A stretch of DNA of 64,000 nucleotides from Bradyrhizobium sp. PSBB068 (GTDB taxonomy: Bacteria > Pseudomonadota > Alphaproteobacteria > Rhizobiales > Xanthobacteraceae). The notes beneath the pieces were generated by a model. The model did not search any database. It was not told the origin of the DNA and worked only from the letters and a program-made list of their open reading frames with translations. The position numbers were made by a program, and so were the translations under genes. Where the stretch lies: assembly GCA_016839165.1 (NCBI GenBank), contig CP069300.1, positions 5,828,001-5,892,000 on the forward strand. The letters run 5' to 3'. Of the stretch, positions 8,020 through 16,645 are shown one piece after another (position 1 is the stretch's first letter; the number at the start of each line of letters is the position of its first letter).

Positions 8020-9627
8020 ATGAACTGGCTTACGCGCCGGCAAATTACAAAAGCTCTGCTGTGGAGCTCTGGCGCTCTTGTGAGCAGCTCAGTGGCGGGG
8101 CCAGTGCGCGCCGCTGATGAAGGAAAGCATGGCGGAACGCTGAACGTGGTGATTCAGCCCGAACCTCCCATCCTCGTCAGCCTGACGCACACCGCGGGCC
8201 CGACCACCCGCGTGAGCGGAAAGGTGACCGAGGGGCTCGTCACCTTCGATCTGGACTTCAATCCCCGTCCCCAGCTTGCGACCAGCTGGCAGAAGAGCGA
8301 AGACGGGCTCAGCTATCGGTTCGAGCTCCGGCGCGGAGTAAAGTGGCATGACGGCCGCGACTTCACGTCGGCAGACGTCGCGCACTCCATCGAGCTTCTC
8401 AAGCAGCATCATCCGCGCGGCCGCGGCACGCTCGCCTCGGTTCGCGAGGTGCGCACGCCCGATCCGCACGTTGCGGAAATCGTGCTCGACAAGCCCGCAC
8501 CATACCTGCTCGCCGCCCTCACGGCCTCAGAATCGCCGATCGTGCCGCGACACATCTATGAGGGGACCGATCCCCTGGCCAATCCCAACGGACGCGCGCC
8601 GATTGGAACTGGTCCCTTCGTTTTCAAGGAATGGAAACAGGGCAGCCACATCGTGCTGGAGCGCAATCCCAACTACTGGGATCCGGGCAAACCCTATCTC
8701 GACCGCATCGTCATCCGCTTCATCGCCGACGCCAACGCCCGCGCGGTTGCGCTCGAGACCGGAGAGATCCACTACGCGCCTGATACGCCGGTGCCGCTCG
8801 GGCAGATCGAGACGCTCAAGGCCAACCCAAACCTCCTGATCGAAACACACGGCTATGACTATCAGCCCATCGTGTACCGGCTCGAGTTCAACCTCGCCAA
8901 CCCCTACTTCGCCAAGCCGGAGGTCCGGCGTGCCGTCGCGCACGCGGTGGACCGCGACGCGATCAACCGCATCGTTTTCTACGGATGGACACAGAGCGCA
9001 CCAGCCGCGATCAGCCCGGCGCTGAAGCAATTCCACAATCCCGGGATTCCGCGCTACGAATTCGCGCCGAAGAAGGCCGAAGCGTTGCTCGATGCCGCAG
9101 GCTTGCCGCGCGGGCCGGACGGTACGCGCTTCAAGGTTTTCCACGACTACATGCCGTATGGCGAGACCTATCAGCAACTTGGCGCCTACACGCGCCAGGC
9201 GCTTTCCACGATCGGCATCGGCGTGACGCTGCGCGCGCAAGACGTTCCGACCTGGTTCAAGCGGACCTACACAAACCGCGACTTCGACTTCATGAGCAAC
9301 GGCATGAGCCATTCGTTCGATCCGACGGTCGGCGTGCAGCGGCTGTACTGGTCGAAGAACTTCAAGCCCGGCGTGCCCTTCTCAAACGGATCGGGCTACA
9401 GCAACCCTGAGGTCGACCGGCTGCTGGAGGCGGCCGCCGTCGAAAGCGATCCGGCAAAGCGCCGTGAGCTGTTCTATGCCTTCCAGGTCATCGTCGCGAC
9501 CGACCTGCCCGACATCAATCTGGTGACGGGACCAAACCTGACCATCGTCAACCGCAAGGTCCGCGATCACACCACGACGATCGACGGGCCGTCCGCCAAC
9601 TTTGCCGACGTCTGGCTGCAAAGCTGA
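8020..9627 (+). CDS. Extracellular solute-binding protein family 5, Tat-exported, paralog B
   Basis: About 535 residues. The ATG at 8020 places the twin-arginine motif LTRRQITKA at residue 4 with a hydrophobic stretch and PVRAAD cleavage site behind it; a TTG at 7960 would add 20 residues that spoil the leader. The body has YRFELRRGVKWHDGRDFTSADV, GTGPFVFKEWKQGSH and SNPEVDRLLEAAAVESD, matching its paralogs at 6159, 17579 and 37542. It is followed after 19 bases by a DszC-like gene and then a DszA-like gene, so it probably binds the substrate that those enzymes desulfurise. Confidence 0.88.
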   Translation: MNWLTRRQITKALLWSSGALVSSSVAGPVRAADEGKHGGTLNVVIQPEPPILVSLTHTAGPTTRVSGKVTEGLVTFDLDFNPRPQLATSWQKSEDGLSYRFELRRGVKWHDGRDFTSADVAHSIELLKQHHPRGRGTLASVREVRTPDPHVAEIVLDKPAPYLLAALTASESPIVPRHIYEGTDPLANPNGRAPIGTGPFVFKEWKQGSHIVLERNPNYWDPGKPYLDRIVIRFIADANARAVALETGEIHYAPDTPVPLGQIETLKANPNLLIETHGYDYQPIVYRLEFNLANPYFAKPEVRRAVAHAVDRDAINRIVFYGWTQSAPAAISPALKQFHNPGIPRYEFAPKKAEALLDAAGLPRGPDGTRFKVFHDYMPYGETYQQLGAYTRQALSTIGIGVTLRAQDVPTWFKRTYTNRDFDFMSNGMSHSFDPTVGVQRLYWSKNFKPGVPFSNGSGYSNPEVDRLLEAAAVESDPAKRRELFYAFQVIVATDLPDINLVTGPNLTIVNRKVRDHTTTIDGPSANFADVWLQS

Positions 9628-9646
9628 TCTCGCACGGGATATCCTC

Positions 9647-10828
9647 ATGAGTTTCGATCTCGATACATCAAATCCCCATTTTGCCAAGGCCGTGCGGTTG
9701 CGCGAGATCTTCGCGCGCGACGCCGCCGAGCGCGACCGTGCCGGCGGCAAACCGCTCGAGCAGTTGGCCTTGCTGAAGGAGAGCGGCCTTCTCAACCTGT
9801 TGATACCGACGGAATTCGGCGGTGCCGGCGAACGCTGGTCGACCGCGCTGAAGATCGCCCGTGAGTTTGCCAAGGTGGACGGTGCCCTGGGACACCTCTA
9901 CGGCTACCACTTCGGCTCCCAGCACGCTGCCCATCTGCGCGGCACGGCCGAGCAAGCTGCTGATATCTTCCGGCGGTCTGCTGCCGGCAACTGGTTCTGG
10001 GGCAATACCGCAAACAGCTTCTCGAAGAGCCTGTTCGGTCGCCGAGATGCCGATGGGTTTGTATTGGACGGGTTTCGCCCGTTCACGTCAGGATCGCATA
10101 TCGCGGACTACCTGCAGGTCGCCTGGGAAGACCGCGATACCAATGCACGGAGCTTCGCGGCCATTCCGGCAAACCGGGACGGTATCCGGATCGAGAACGA
10201 TTGGGACGGCTTCGGCCAGCGCCAAACCGGAAGCGGGCGCGTCACCTACACCGGGGTCCGGATTCATCGAAACGAGGTATTCGACCACAAGCCTGACGGC
10301 GGGCGTCCCTATCAGACCGTAACGCCCTTCCTGCAGCAGAGCACCCTGCTGAACGTCTTCATCGGCAGTGCGCAGGGCGCCCTGATCACTGCGCGCGACT
10401 ATACGCGGGAAACGTCCCGCCCCTGGCTTCATTCGGGCGTTGAAAAGCACACCGATGATCCCTGGGTCAGAAGGGTCTATGGCGAGCTTTATACGCGGGT
10501 GAAAGCGGCTACGCTGCTCGCGGATGAGGCGGCCGCGACGCTCGATCGGGTCTGGTCGCGCGGCCGCGATCTGACGCCCCAGGAGCGCGGCGAGGCCGCG
10601 GTCGTGATTGCCGGCGCCAATGCTCATGCCGGCGAGGTCGCGCTTGATGTCACCAGCCGCATCTTCGAGGTGATGGGTGCACGCTCCGCCACCATTGCCA
10701 ATGGCTATGACCGCTTCTGGCGCAATGTACGCATCCACACGCTGCACAATCCCGCCGAATACAAGACCCGCAATGTCGGGAACTGGTTTCTGACTGGCGT
10801 CCATCCCGAGCCGTCCGCATTCCAGTAG
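9647..10828 (+). CDS. DszC/SfnC-type flavin-dependent monooxygenase (acyl-CoA dehydrogenase fold)
   Basis: 393 residues with the acyl-CoA-dehydrogenase fold as used by DszC, SfnC and related FMNH2/O2-dependent S- or N-oxygenases. Visible features are LLIPTEFGGAGERW near residue 50, the GNWFWGNTANSFSK and ENDWDGFGQRQTGSG segments of the beta domain, and a C-terminal FWRNVRIHTLHNPAEYKTRNVGNW that is diagnostic of the DszC-like branch. The classical catalytic glutamate of acyl-CoA dehydrogenases is not evident. It sits 15 bases before a DszA-like gene. The likely role is oxidation of an organosulfur compound to sulfoxide or sulfone with reduced flavin supplied from elsewhere. Confidence 0.85.
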   Translation: MSFDLDTSNPHFAKAVRLREIFARDAAERDRAGGKPLEQLALLKESGLLNLLIPTEFGGAGERWSTALKIAREFAKVDGALGHLYGYHFGSQHAAHLRGTAEQAADIFRRSAAGNWFWGNTANSFSKSLFGRRDADGFVLDGFRPFTSGSHIADYLQVAWEDRDTNARSFAAIPANRDGIRIENDWDGFGQRQTGSGRVTYTGVRIHRNEVFDHKPDGGRPYQTVTPFLQQSTLLNVFIGSAQGALITARDYTRETSRPWLHSGVEKHTDDPWVRRVYGELYTRVKAATLLADEAAATLDRVWSRGRDLTPQERGEAAVVIAGANAHAGEVALDVTSRIFEVMGARSATIANGYDRFWRNVRIHTLHNPAEYKTRNVGNWFLTGVHPEPSAFQ

Positions 10829-10843
10829 CTGAGAAAGCCCCTC

Positions 10844-12241
10844 GTGCCCAAGCAAATCCAGGTCAACGGCTTCGCCATCTTCAGCCCGGTTCACCTTTCT
10901 CCGGGGCTATGGCGCCATCCGGAGGACCGCTCGCTGGACTTCGATACGCTTGATTACTGGACGGACGTGGCGCGCATTCTCGAGGCCGGCAAGTTCGACT
11001 CGATCTTCATCGCCGACGGCATCGGTATTCACGACGTTTATGCCGGAACGGCCGACGCGGCGCTGAGCAGCGGGGCACAGATTCCGAAGCTCGATCCGAT
11101 GCTGTTGGTCTCGGCCATGGCGCATGTCACCGAGCATCTCGGCATCGGCGTCACGGCCCCCGTATCGTATGAGCCGCCCTTCACGCTCGCCCGCCGCTTC
11201 TCGACCCTCGATCATCTGACCAAGGGGCGCGTCGCCTGGAACATCGTGACCGGCTACTCCAACGCGGCGTCACGTGCGGTCGGTCGCGACAACATCATGC
11301 CGCACGACCCCCGCTACGATCTTGCCGACGAATTCCTCGATGCGGTCTATGCACTTTGGGAAGGCAGCTGGGACGACGAGGCCATTGTCGTCGACCCCAT
11401 CAAGGGCGTGATCGCGGATCCGCACCACATCCGCAAAGTTCATCACCACGGTGCGCATTTCAAGGTCGACGCCATCCATCTCGCCCACCCCTCTCCGCAA
11501 CGGACGCCATTCCTGTTCCAGGCAGGCGCCTCCAATCGCGGCAAGGATTTCGCCGCCCGGCATGCCGAAGCGGTTTTCCTTGGGGAGCACTCCAAGGCGC
11601 GCACATCGGCCAATGTCGCCGAGACGCGGGCACGCGCGCGGGCATTCGGCCGCGACGAGCACGACATCCGCTTCTATGCGCTGACGACCGTGATTGTCGC
11701 CGAGACCCGTGTCGCCGCCGAAGCCAAATACCGCGACTATCAGCGCTATATTGACCCCAAGGGCTCGCTCGCATTGCTGTCGGGCTGGACCGGGATCGAC
11801 CTGTCCCGCTATAGCCTGGACGACCCGTTTCCGACCGTGAAGAAGGACAACGCGGTCACTTCGATGATCGATTCCTTCTCCAGGAGCGAGCGCCCCTGGA
11901 CCATCCGCGAGATCATCGAACACAACGGCATCGGCGGCCGCGGTCCGGTCATCGTTGGCTCACCCGCCGAGGTCGCCGACGAACTGCAGGCCTGGGTCAA
12001 CGAGACCGATATCGACGGCTTCAACCTCAGCTACGCCGTGACGCCGGGCGGGTATCGGGATTTCGCCGAGCTCGTCGTGCCGGAATTGCAGCGCCGCGGC
12101 GTCTACAAGACCGAATACGCTCCGGGCACGTTGCGGGAAAAGGTGTTCGGAACCGGTCGGGCACGCCTGCCCTCGTCGCATCCTGCCGCCAGATTCCGGC
12201 CGTCCGCAGCGGGGCGGACGCCTAAAGCTGCCTCCGCCTGA
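10844..12241 (+). CDS. DszA/NtaA-type luciferase-like FMN-dependent monooxygenase
   Basis: 465 residues of the NtaA/SnaA/DszA branch of the LLM family. It begins VNGFAIFSPVHLSPGLWRHP and carries DSIFIADGIGIHDVY, the GRVAWNIVTGYSNAASRA active-site block near 125-145 and FLFQAGASNRGKDFAARHAEAVF near 220. GTG at 10844 follows GAGAAAG, and no better start exists. Enzymes of this branch use FMNH2 and O2 to open C-S or C-N bonds (sulfones, nitrilotriacetate, EDTA). The pairing with a DszC-like enzyme suggests a two-step oxidation and C-S cleavage. The gene ends 17 bases from the stop of a convergent LLM gene. Confidence 0.87.
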   Translation: MPKQIQVNGFAIFSPVHLSPGLWRHPEDRSLDFDTLDYWTDVARILEAGKFDSIFIADGIGIHDVYAGTADAALSSGAQIPKLDPMLLVSAMAHVTEHLGIGVTAPVSYEPPFTLARRFSTLDHLTKGRVAWNIVTGYSNAASRAVGRDNIMPHDPRYDLADEFLDAVYALWEGSWDDEAIVVDPIKGVIADPHHIRKVHHHGAHFKVDAIHLAHPSPQRTPFLFQAGASNRGKDFAARHAEAVFLGEHSKARTSANVAETRARARAFGRDEHDIRFYALTTVIVAETRVAAEAKYRDYQRYIDPKGSLALLSGWTGIDLSRYSLDDPFPTVKKDNAVTSMIDSFSRSERPWTIREIIEHNGIGGRGPVIVGSPAEVADELQAWVNETDIDGFNLSYAVTPGGYRDFAELVVPELQRRGVYKTEYAPGTLREKVFGTGRARLPSSHPAARFRPSAAGRTPKAASA

Positions 12242-12258
12242 CCCGCATGGAAAACCGG

Positions 12259-13560
12259 TCAACCAATCTCGAGCTTCGGCACGGCATGGCGCAGCCCGGC
12301 CTGCTCCATCAATGGCAGCACGCGGCGGCCGAAGAAATCGAGATCAGGCTTGAAATCGAAGAAGCTGAGCTGAAGGCCGTCGATCCCGGCCTTCTTGAGT
12401 TGCACGAACTGCTCCACCACCTGCTCGGGTGTCCCGATCACCTCGATATTGCCACCGATGGCGCGACGCTTCGGCGCATCGACACCGACACGTCCCTTCC
12501 AGGCATGCGCATCGCTCGCAAAGTTCTGCATGCTGGCGACGGGATCGATGTGATCGACGATCGCGTCGTGATACTGCCAGGTCTCGCGCTCGGTTTCCCG
12601 GCAGACGACCATCGGATTGAGCAGCGTCCGCACTTCACGTCCGACGTCGATAGCGGACTGCTTCACGCGCTGGACATGCGCCGGCAGGGCTTCGATCGCA
12701 CTCGCAAAGGACGAGCCCGCCGGGCTGGTAACGAACACGATGTCGGAATAGCGGCCCGCGAACGCGATGCCGGCGTCCGATCCGGTGGCGTTGACAAGGA
12801 TAGGCCGTCCGAACCGCGGCTTGGGCGTCACGAACGCATTGCTCAGGCGCCAGGGAGATTGTCCTTTGAAGGAGAAGTTCTCCTTGTCGCCCCACAGCCG
12901 CTGCAGCACCTCGATGAACTCGGCCGCCAGCTCGTAGCGGCGGTCATGCTCGATCTGGTTCCAGCCGAATGCCTCATGCTCGATGGCGCGGTGGCCGGTC
13001 ACGACATTGATCCCCCAGCGCCCTCCCGAAATATGATCCAGCGTGGCACCGTATTTGGCGAGATGCAGGGGATGGATCGGCCCGTAGAGCACGTGGATCG
13101 TCGAGATCAGCATGATCCGCGACGTGACAGCGGCAAGCGAAGCGGTCGTGATGAACGAATCGAGCGCTTCGCCCGTAAAGACGCCGCCGTAGCCGCCCTT
13201 CGGCAGCCACTGCGACAGCGCGAACACGAGATCGAAGCCGAACTGTTCGGCGCTGAGCGTGAGATCGCGATTGTAGTCGAACGTCCACGTCGTCGAGCGC
13301 GACAGGGTCGACGCGCTCCAGCCACCAGCCTGGATCGGCAGGAACAAGCCAAGCAGCAGCGGCTGTTGCAGCGCTTTCGACAAAGGACTTTCCGGAAACT
13401 GGCTGGGGCTCGAAAAGACTGGCCAGCCAACGATGTCGCCCGGCTTGTGCACTATGGTCATATTCATGTCCGTCGTGGTGATACGTGCCGTCCGTGGAGC
13501 ATCCGCAACATCGATACGATCGCACGCGAATGCGTCGACGTTGGCGACGCGCATCGGCAT
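12259..13560 (-). CDS. SfnG/SsuD-like luciferase-family monooxygenase
   Basis: About 433 residues. The core resembles dimethylsulfone monooxygenase SfnG: RSTTWTFDYNRDLTLSAEQ, FDLVFALSQWLPKGGYGG, GGRWGINVVTGHRAIEHEAFG and a TPEQVVEQFVQLKKAGIDGLQLSFF C-terminal block. It should release sulfite or an alkanesulfinate from a sulfone or sulfonate using FMNH2 and O2. The start is uncertain: the ATG at 13560 has GAGAGGAGA upstream and is preferred, but the frame continues to an ATG at 13656 that encodes a Cys-containing extension (see findings). It is divergent from the Dpp-type transporter operon. Confidence 0.83.
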   Translation of the reverse strand: MPMRVANVDAFACDRIDVADAPRTARITTTDMNMTIVHKPGDIVGWPVFSSPSQFPESPLSKALQQPLLLGLFLPIQAGGWSASTLSRSTTWTFDYNRDLTLSAEQFGFDLVFALSQWLPKGGYGGVFTGEALDSFITTASLAAVTSRIMLISTIHVLYGPIHPLHLAKYGATLDHISGGRWGINVVTGHRAIEHEAFGWNQIEHDRRYELAAEFIEVLQRLWGDKENFSFKGQSPWRLSNAFVTPKPRFGRPILVNATGSDAGIAFAGRYSDIVFVTSPAGSSFASAIEALPAHVQRVKQSAIDVGREVRTLLNPMVVCRETERETWQYHDAIVDHIDPVASMQNFASDAHAWKGRVGVDAPKRRAIGGNIEVIGTPEQVVEQFVQLKKAGIDGLQLSFFDFKPDLDFFGRRVLPLMEQAGLRHAVPKLEIG

Positions 13561-13626
13561 TGTCAACGGCGTCTCCTCTCTCGTCGTGGCGTATCTCCGC
13601 GTGCCGACCGTGCGAGGAATGACAGC

Positions 13627-13665
13627 ATGAGCAAATGCATCTTTTCGACACGTCATGGAAGTTAG
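13627..13665 (+). CDS. Possible 12-codon leader peptide with a Cys codon
   Basis: A tiny frame beginning ATGAGCAAATGC is preceded by GAGGAA at ribosome-site distance and stops 7 bases before the permease start at 13673. It encodes MSKCIFSTRHGS. Its position and good ribosome site suggest it is translated and may couple to or regulate the downstream sulfur-compound transporter. It is far too short to judge by homology. Confidence 0.3.
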   Translation: MSKCIFSTRHGS

Positions 13666-13672
13666 AAGAAAC

Positions 13673-14659
13673 ATGTCGAGCATCCAGCGCATTGGAAAGA
13701 CTTTTCGCCGGACGATCTGGCAGGCGATCCCGACGGTGATCGGAATCGTCGTCATCAATTTTTTTCTGCTGCAGCTCGCGCCGGGAGATGCCGCCGACGT
13801 CCTTGCCGGCGAGTCCGGATCGGCGACGATGGAAACGGTGGCGGCGCTGCGCAGCCGTTTCGGCCTCGATCAGCCGATCCTGCTGCAGCTTGCAGCTTAC
13901 CTCGATAATCTCGCCCATTTGAGCCTTGGCTACTCACCGCGCTACAATCTTCCGGTCGCCGATATCATCGGTCAGCGACTGCCCGGCACGGTGGCCCTGA
14001 TGGCAACCGCGCTCGTCATCGCCCTTGCCGGCGGCATCGCGCTTGGCATCGTGATGGCGACATTCGCCGGCCGATGGCCGGATCGTCTGATCTCGATCGT
14101 GGTCACGCTGCTCTACTCGATACCGGGCTTCTGGATCGGCCTGATGCTGATCCTGCTGTTTTCCGTCAAGCTGGGCTGGTTGCCGAGCGGCGGCGCTGCC
14201 ACGATCGGCGCGAACCTCAGCGGCTTCGATCTGCTGATCGACCGTGCCCGCTACATGGTTCTTCCCGCCCTCTCGCTCTCGCTGTTCTACATCGCAATCT
14301 ATTCCCGACTTGCCCGCGCCGCCATGCTGGAGGCTCAGGCTCAGGACTATGTGCGCACGGCCGCTGCGAAAGGGCTCTCTCCACTCACGATCACGGTGCG
14401 CCATGTACTGCGCAACGCCTTGTTGCCGGTGACCACGGTCGCCGGCATGCACTTCGGTGGCCTGCTAGGCGGCGCAGTGGTGGTCGAAACCGTGTACAGC
14501 TGGCCCGGCCTCGGCCGCCTCGCCTTCGAGGCCGTGATGAGCCGCGACTTCAGCGTGCTCCTCGGGATCCTCCTGCTCTCCTCCCTGCTCGTGATCATCG
14601 CCAACATGACGGTTGATCTCGTGCAGGCCTGGCTCGACCCTCGCATCGAGACCCGCTGA
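13673..14659 (+). CDS. Peptide/nickel-type ABC transporter permease (DppB-like)
   Basis: About 328 residues with an N-terminal membrane segment (IPTVIGIVVINFFLLQLAPGD) typical of DppB/OppB, five further hydrophobic segments and the ATPase-contact loop DYVRTAAAKGLSPLTITVRHVLRNALLPV near 225-255. I use the ATG at 13673, which has GAAGAA upstream, over the one at 13655. It is the first gene of a permease-permease-ATPase-ATPase set, with the next gene starting 2 bases after its stop. The binding protein may be one of the nearby family 5 proteins. Confidence 0.9.
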   Translation: MSSIQRIGKTFRRTIWQAIPTVIGIVVINFFLLQLAPGDAADVLAGESGSATMETVAALRSRFGLDQPILLQLAAYLDNLAHLSLGYSPRYNLPVADIIGQRLPGTVALMATALVIALAGGIALGIVMATFAGRWPDRLISIVVTLLYSIPGFWIGLMLILLFSVKLGWLPSGGAATIGANLSGFDLLIDRARYMVLPALSLSLFYIAIYSRLARAAMLEAQAQDYVRTAAAKGLSPLTITVRHVLRNALLPVTTVAGMHFGGLLGGAVVVETVYSWPGLGRLAFEAVMSRDFSVLLGILLLSSLLVIIANMTVDLVQAWLDPRIETR

Positions 14660-14661
14660 CC

Positions 14662-15639
14662 ATGACCGACGCCGCCCTCGACTCCACACATTCGACCGAA
14701 CGGACCGCTGATGACCGGCCACGAACTGCGCCGGAGCGCTCGGAATGGCCGAACGTTCACGCACCGGACACGCATGTGATCGCTACCGACGCGAGCCAAT
14801 CGCGATCGCAATTGTTCGGTCGCATCAGGCGAAATCCGTCTCTCGTCGCCGGCGCTACGCTGTTGCTGGTGATCATCGCCGCGGCTGTGCTAGCGCCGCT
14901 TCTTTATCCCGGCGATCCCCTCTCGATGGTGGCCCGACCGCTGTTGTGGCCCGGACAGGATCTTGGGTACCCTCTTGGAACCGACTCTCTGGGCCGCGAC
15001 GTCGCCGCCGGCCTCATGCATGGCGCGCGAATTTCGCTCCTGATCGGCTTTGTCGCCACGACGATTGGTGTTACGATCGGCATCGCAGTGGGCGCCGTCG
15101 CCGGTTATCGAGGCGGCCTCGTCGACGACATCCTGGTCCGGATCATCGAGCTGTTCCAGACCGTTCCGAGCTTTATCCTGCTCGTCGTACTCGTCGCGAT
15201 CGCGCAGCCCTCGATAGCAACGGTAACCTGGGCTATCGGGCTCGTCACATGGCCAACCATCGCACGGCTGGTCCGCGCCGAGTTTCGGGTGCTGCGTGAG
15301 AAGGAATTCGTCATGGCGGCGCGCTCGCTCGGCTTCAGCGACACCCGCATCGTCATTCGTGAGATCCTGCCGAATGCTCTCCCGGCCATTATCGTCACCA
15401 CATCGGTGATGGTCGCAACCGCAATCCTGATGGAAGCCGCACTGTCATTCCTCGGACTGGGGGACCCGAATGTCGTGAGCTGGGGCAGCATGATCGGCTC
15501 CGGGCGCGAATTGATCAGAACGGCCTGGTATCTCACCGCATTGCCTGGCCTGGTTATCGTTCTGACTGTGCTTTCACTGAACCTGATCGGCGACGGACTG
15601 ACGGATGTGCTCAATCCACGTCTCAGCAGGGAGCGATAG
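14662..15639 (+). CDS. Peptide/nickel-type ABC transporter permease (DppC-like)
   Basis: 325 residues with an unusually long polar N-terminus of about 55 residues, then the DppC core: GTDSLGRDVAAGLMHGARISLLIG, EFVMAARSLGFSDTRIVIREILPNALP as the docking loop, and ALSFLGLGDPNVVSWGSMI near the C-terminus. It pairs with the DppB-like protein to form the membrane channel. The following ATPase gene starts 1 base after its stop. Confidence 0.9.
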   Translation: MTDAALDSTHSTERTADDRPRTAPERSEWPNVHAPDTHVIATDASQSRSQLFGRIRRNPSLVAGATLLLVIIAAAVLAPLLYPGDPLSMVARPLLWPGQDLGYPLGTDSLGRDVAAGLMHGARISLLIGFVATTIGVTIGIAVGAVAGYRGGLVDDILVRIIELFQTVPSFILLVVLVAIAQPSIATVTWAIGLVTWPTIARLVRAEFRVLREKEFVMAARSLGFSDTRIVIREILPNALPAIIVTTSVMVATAILMEAALSFLGLGDPNVVSWGSMIGSGRELIRTAWYLTALPGLVIVLTVLSLNLIGDGLTDVLNPRLSRER

Positions 15640-15640
15640 G

Positions 15641-16645
15641 ATGGCACCCCTGCTCGACGTCCGCGATCTCACCATCGCCTTTCCAAGCGCAACGCCGGTG
15701 CGAAACCTCAGCTTCAGCCTCGCTCCAGCGGAAACGCTTGCCATCGTCGGCGAATCCGGCTCGGGAAAATCCCTGACGGCGTTGGCGCTGATGCGCCTGC
15801 TTCCCGGCACCGCGCGTATTGTCTCTGGTCGGGTTCGCCTCCGGGATGACGAGTTGCTCGTGCTCCCGGAGATCGAGATGCGCCGCCGGCGCGGTCGCGA
15901 TATCGCAATGATCTTCCAGGAACCGATGACGTCGCTCAACCCGGTGCTGACCATCGGCCGGCAGATCACCGAGGTTCTGCAAGTGCATCGCGGCCTCTCA
16001 AAGGCGCAGGCGCGCCGTGAAGCCGCTGAACTGCTCGATCTGGTGCGCATTCCCAACCCTGAGCGGTGCCTGGACGACCATCCGCACCGACTGTCGGGTG
16101 GCATGCGCCAGCGCGTCATGATCGCGATCGCGGCGGCGTGCCGTCCGAAGATCCTGATTGCGGACGAGCCGACCACTGCGCTCGACGTGACCATCCAGGC
16201 TCAGGTGCTGGAACTGCTCGACCGCCTGCGTCGCGAACTGTCGCTTTCACTCCTGCTGATCACCCATGATCTCGGCCTGGTGGGCCAATGGGCTGACCGT
16301 GTCGTCGTCATGTACGCGGGGCGAAAGGTCGAGGAAGCGCCGCCTGGCGTCTTGTTCGAGCGTCCCCTGCATCCCTATACGCAGGGCCTTCTCGCGGCAT
16401 CCCCGCGATTGCACGAGAAGCTGCACTACCGAAGCGCCAGGCTGTCCGAAATCCCCGGCAACATCGCTTCTGCCACCACCCAGGCAGGTTGTCCCTTTGC
16501 ACCGCGGTGTCCGCACCGGTTGGCGCTGTGCCGGACCAATGTCCCGCACGAACGCGACGCGGCAATTGGACGGCGCGTTGCCTGCCACGTCGATCTCACC
16601 GAACCATCTCGCGGTCTGCCCCATGACGCTGCTGTCAGTTACTGA
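15641..16645 (+). CDS. DppD-like ABC transporter ATP-binding protein
   Basis: 334 residues with Walker A GESGSGKS near residue 36, Q-loop FQEPMTSLNPVLTIG, signature LSGGMRQR, Walker B LIADEPTTALDVTIQAQ and switch LLITHDLGLV. The C-terminus has the oligopeptide-transporter extension with a cysteine cluster (AGCPFAPRCPHRLALC) that in DppD/OppD relatives binds an Fe-S cluster. The ATG at 15641 follows GATAGG. It overlaps the next ATPase gene by 23 bases. Confidence 0.9.
   Translation: MAPLLDVRDLTIAFPSATPVRNLSFSLAPAETLAIVGESGSGKSLTALALMRLLPGTARIVSGRVRLRDDELLVLPEIEMRRRRGRDIAMIFQEPMTSLNPVLTIGRQITEVLQVHRGLSKAQARREAAELLDLVRIPNPERCLDDHPHRLSGGMRQRVMIAIAAACRPKILIADEPTTALDVTIQAQVLELLDRLRRELSLSLLLITHDLGLVGQWADRVVVMYAGRKVEEAPPGVLFERPLHPYTQGLLAASPRLHEKLHYRSARLSEIPGNIASATTQAGCPFAPRCPHRLALCRTNVPHERDAAIGRRVACHVDLTEPSRGLPHDAAVSY

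Noticed and set aside
12247..13665. 472-codon plus-strand frame
   Set aside because: It is antisense to the SfnG-like monooxygenase, whose motifs are clear, and has His/Arg/Asp-rich shadow composition. Only its last 12 codons (13627-13665) merit mention as a possible leader peptide.
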